Made by a program: the position numbers and the translations under genes. This document shows, one piece after another, positions 61,994 to 64,000 of a stretch of 64,000 bases of DNA. This DNA comes from Thermomicrobiales bacterium (GTDB lineage: Bacteria; Chloroflexota; Chloroflexia; Thermomicrobiales; CFX8). The notes beneath the pieces were generated by a model that was given only the letters and a program-made list of their open reading frames with translations, did not search any database and was not told the origin of the DNA. The stretch lies in contig JAMLIA010000003.1 of the NCBI GenBank assembly GCA_023954495.1, positions 22,739-86,738 on the forward strand. Direction: 5' to 3'. Numbering within the stretch: the first letter of the stretch is position 1; the number at the start of each line of letters is the position of its first letter.

Positions 61994-63073
61994 ATGCCGC
62001 ACTGGCTGACCGCCGCGCTCGTCGGTCTCACTGCGTTCAGCGTCACGTTCCTCGTTGTGCCGCAGCTTCGCGCGCTTGCACTGCGCGCGAAGCTGTTTGA
62101 CATGCCGGACCCAATGCGAGTGCACACCACGCCGCTCCCGCGCATCGGCGGGATCGGCATCTTTCTCGGGTTCATGGTCGCGGTCGGGATTTCGTTCGCT
62201 CTGCCCGTAAACCGCTACCAGATCGAAGTTGAGCGCATTGTCCTGCTACTGGTCGGCGCGACGATCGTCGTTGCGATCATGGCCTTTGATGACATCGTTG
62301 GCATCGCCCCGATGCCGAAGCTCGTGCTGCAGATCGCGGCAGCAGCGATTGTTGTCGTGCCGCGTTGGCGCGGTGGTGACTACGGCATCGTTGTTGAGCA
62401 GTTCAACGCGCCGTGGATCGGGACTGTCCATCTGCCAATTGCAGTCGCCGTGCTGTTCACGATCTTCTGGATCGTCGGCATGATGAACGCTGTCAACTGG
62501 TCAGATGGTCTGGATGGGCTGGCCGGTACGATCGCGCTGGTCTCCAGTATCGTCCTGTTCTTGCACACGTTCTTCCGACCGGCCGGCGACCCGCAGTTCA
62601 CCATCTCTGTGCTGGCAATTGCCCTCGCCGGGGCAATCCTCGGATTCCTGCCATACAACTGGCATCCATCGTCGATCATCATGGGGGATTCCGGGGCGAT
62701 GTTCCTGGGGTTTGCGCTGGCAACAATCAGTGTGATCGGTGGGGCGAAGATCGCGACGACGCTGCTGGCAATGGGGATCCCGATCCTCGATACCGCCTGG
62801 GTCATCATCTACCGCGTCATGCACGGGCGATCGCCGGTGATCCGCGACCGCGGACATCTGCATCACCGATTGCTGGATGCGGGCCTGACCCAACCGCAGG
62901 TTGTGAGCTGCTTCTGCGCATTGACGGCAGTGTTCGGCGCGTCGGCGCTGCTGCTGCCGACACGCGAATCGAAGCTCTATGTGCTGATGCTCATGGCAGT
63001 CGTGCTGCTTGGCATCATCACCTGGCTCGCTCGCCGTCGGCCGATTCAGACGAACGCCAGCGAGCAACGCTGA
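61994..63073 (+). CDS. Undecaprenyl-phosphate sugar-1-phosphate transferase (WecA/TagO/MraY family)
   Basis: 359 residues with about ten membrane helices. It transfers a sugar-1-phosphate to the lipid carrier to begin an envelope polymer. MPDPMRVHTTPLPRIGGIGI, AFDDIVGIAPMPKLVLQ, MNAVNWSDGLDGLAG (catalytic Asp), IIMGDSGAMFLGFALA, and the WecA-type RGHLHHRLLDAGL His loop. The last favours WecA/TagO over MraY. Its stop is one base from the stop of a convergent small gene. Confidence 0.92.
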   Translation: MPHWLTAALVGLTAFSVTFLVVPQLRALALRAKLFDMPDPMRVHTTPLPRIGGIGIFLGFMVAVGISFALPVNRYQIEVERIVLLLVGATIVVAIMAFDDIVGIAPMPKLVLQIAAAAIVVVPRWRGGDYGIVVEQFNAPWIGTVHLPIAVAVLFTIFWIVGMMNAVNWSDGLDGLAGTIALVSSIVLFLHTFFRPAGDPQFTISVLAIALAGAILGFLPYNWHPSSIIMGDSGAMFLGFALATISVIGGAKIATTLLAMGIPILDTAWVIIYRVMHGRSPVIRDRGHLHHRLLDAGLTQPQVVSCFCALTAVFGASALLLPTRESKLYVLMLMAVVLLGIITWLARRRPIQTNASEQR

Positions 63074-63074
63074 C

Positions 63075-63248
63075 CTACTGCGCGAGGAGTTCCCAGCGCG
63101 GATGCGCTCGATCCTGGCGTCGCGTGGCGGTATTCAGGAGGCCGCGCCACGACGGAACGCGGAGCAGAGCAGCGACGATCGCGCCAATGGCCAAGGCTAC
63201 GATGACCGATACACCTGCGATGAGTGATACCGTACGACCCATTCCCAC
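63075..63248 (-). CDS. Small single-pass membrane protein
   Basis: 57 residues, not a known family. From GTG 63248 (GAGG five bases upstream) or ATG 63242, the frame reads MGRTVSLIAGVSVIVALAIG then AIVAALLRVPSWRGLL: one membrane helix and a basic cytoplasmic tail. Its stop abuts that of the WecA-like gene and it follows rsfS by 32 bases on the same strand, which supports a real gene. Confidence 0.55.
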   Translation of the reverse strand: MGMGRTVSLIAGVSVIVALAIGAIVAALLRVPSWRGLLNTATRRQDRAHPRWELLAQ

Positions 63249-63280
63249 TGCTTCCTCTTCGTCAACGCGAACCCCACGAC

Positions 63281-63628
63281 CTACTGAATCACGAGTAGCT
63301 TTGGCGCTTCGGACCAGACATCCTCAAGCCGGTAAAACTGGCGTTGGTCCTCAGTAAACAGGTGCACAACCACGTCACCATAGTCGAGAAGCACCCAACC
63401 AGTTTCGTGCGTTCCTTCGACCCGAATTGGCCGAATCCCCTGCTCCTGCAGACCTTCAGTCACGTCTTCCTGCACTGCGCGAAGCTGGCGTGGATTGTCG
63501 ACCGAGCAGACAACGAATACGTCCGCGATCACAGAGATCTTGCCGATATCCAGGACCGTGATGTTCGTTGCCAGCGCGTCCGACGCGAGCTCGGCTATCG
63601 TGCGGGCGATCTCGACTGACTCTGGCAT
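63281..63628 (-). CDS. rsfS: Ribosomal silencing factor RsfS
   Basis: 115 residues. RsfS binds L14 and blocks subunit joining in starvation. VEIARTIAELASDALATNIT, VLDIGKISVIADVFVVCSVD, ETGWVLLDYGDVVVHLFTED and YRLEDVWSEAP are diagnostic. ATG 63628 with GGAGG close upstream. nadD, its frequent partner, is absent here. Confidence 0.95.
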   Translation of the reverse strand: MPESVEIARTIAELASDALATNITVLDIGKISVIADVFVVCSVDNPRQLRAVQEDVTEGLQEQGIRPIRVEGTHETGWVLLDYGDVVVHLFTEDQRQFYRLEDVWSEAPKLLVIQ

Positions 63629-63642
63629 TGTCCTCCGAAGTA

Positions 63643-63684
63643 TGTACGTACACCTATAGTACACGCGTCCGAACGCGGGTACAA
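63643..63684 (-). promoter_or_regulatory. rsfS promoter with TGTACGTACA palindrome at the start site
   Basis: Minus strand TTGTAC (63679-63684), 17 bases, TACTAT (63656-63661). The palindrome TGTACGTACA (63643-63652) begins three bases past the -10, at the likely transcript start, as at dnaE. Confidence 0.55.
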
Positions 63685-63697
63685 GCGGTCGGCGATG

Positions 63698-63769
63698 TGG
63701 GCCTGGCAGGAATCGAACCTGCGACCATGAGGTTATGAGCCCCTTGCTCTGCCATTGAGCTACAGGCCC
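63698..63769 (-). tRNA. tRNA-Met, elongator type (CAT)
   Basis: Acceptor GGGCCTG/CAGGCCC, loop CTCATAA, T arm GCAGGTTCGATTCCTGC, discriminator A, no encoded CCA. G1-C72 excludes an initiator. It could instead be Ile2; the copy next to tilS at 3588 looks more Ile2-like. Confidence 0.9.
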
Positions 63770-63798
63770 GCCGAACGCCGGTCAGCGAATCGGGCTTC

Positions 63799-63804
63799 AG
63801 TATA
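63799..63804 (-). promoter_or_regulatory. -10 element of the CAT tRNA
   Basis: TATACT on the minus strand, 29 bases before the tRNA; no clear -35. Confidence 0.35.
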
Positions 63805-63950
63805 CCGATGCCCGCCAACGCGGAGCGTTTATCAGCGTCGTGACAATTCCGACACGTCCGTCGCCTGCTGCGATCTGGACGCACTGGACCGTAGAGATAT
63901 GTCGTCGCCATCTGTGCTGCGGCGACATATCCCAGATGCACTTCAAACGA

Positions 63951-64000
63951 TCAGGACTCCGGCGACCACTCCAGATCAGGATCGAGCGGATAGATCGGGC
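63951..64000 (-). CDS. Possible C-terminus of a gene entering from the right edge
   Basis: One minus-strand frame ends ...PIYPLDPDLEWSPES with TGA at 63951-63953. The composition looks protein-like but only 16 codons are visible, so no identity can be given. An imperfect hairpin ATATGTCG/CGACATAT (63897-63930) lies just past it and may be its terminator. The remaining 63805-63896 shows nothing. Confidence 0.3.
   Translation of the reverse strand, partial: PIYPLDPDLEWSPES

Noticed and set aside
63654..63941. A 95-codon minus-strand frame at the right end
   Set aside because: It reads straight through the CAT tRNA and has no protein-family pattern.

Overview
The window is a gene-dense, roughly 60% GC bacterial chromosome segment. 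It looks like Chloroflexota, possibly a Thermomicrobia-like lineage. The evidence is indirect: the gene content and order (tilS-hpt-ftsH, cyclodeaminase-folD-fhs, purB-C-S-Q-L-F followed by gcvT-gcvH-gcvPA), many GTG/TTG starts, ATGA/GTGA start-stop overlaps, and Gram-positive-like regulatory elements. I see no phage, insertion sequence or CRISPR array. Most of it is core chromosome.

Layout. 1-3.5 kb (minus): ppdK (cut by the edge) and pcrA. 3.6-7.4 kb (plus): a CAT-anticodon tRNA, a terminator, then tilS-hpt-ftsH. 7.5-10.4 kb (minus): a frame-interrupted VOC gene, tRNA-Ala, a cytochrome P450, tRNA-Gly and a dimeric-barrel protein. 10.5-17.3 kb: thrC, mutM (minus), hinT, yqeY, pgpH-like, ybeY and a frame-interrupted glycosyltransferase. 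17.2-20.5 kb: cinA with a degenerate amidase domain, tRNA-Arg, a cyanuric-acid-hydrolase-family gene, then a minus-strand RNA block tRNA-Leu / rnpB / tRNA-His. 20.5-25.7 kb (plus): a tightly coupled envelope glycosyltransferase cluster ending in a glycosyltransferase fused to a Trm112-like zinc ribbon. 25.7-31.2 kb: ruvB behind a LexA-type box, queA, an HD protein, a lipoprotein cyclophilin, a phosphatase and an aminotransferase. 31.3-34.8 kb: a minus-strand pair (annealing-protein-like plus a 70-residue protein) behind a second LexA-type box, divergent from dnaN-recF, then tRNA-Gln. 34.9-38.5 kb (minus): one-carbon folate operon. 38.7-42.9 kb: an XRE regulator and dnaE. 43-48.4 kb (minus): glmS with a glmS ribozyme leader, then tatD, rdgB, a Mur-ligase-like gene and a PHP gene. 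48.5-58.6 kb (plus): purine operon with a coupled upstream small ORF, then the glycine cleavage genes. 58.7-63.1 kb (plus): der, plsY, glyA and a WecA/MraY-like transferase. 63.1-63.8 kb (minus): rsfS, a small membrane protein and a second CAT tRNA.

How it works together. One-carbon metabolism recurs: fhs/folD/cyclodeaminase, GcvT/H/PA and GlyA make or consume folate C1 units, and purine synthesis uses formyl-folate. Genome maintenance is also well represented (pcrA, mutM, ruvB, recF, dnaN, dnaE and the annealing-like protein). Two of these transcription units carry near-identical GAAC-N4-GTTC boxes, which suggests an SOS regulon. Four genes are broken by single-base shifts. At least three look like a lost base in a GGG or TTT run, so base-calling error is as likely as real decay.
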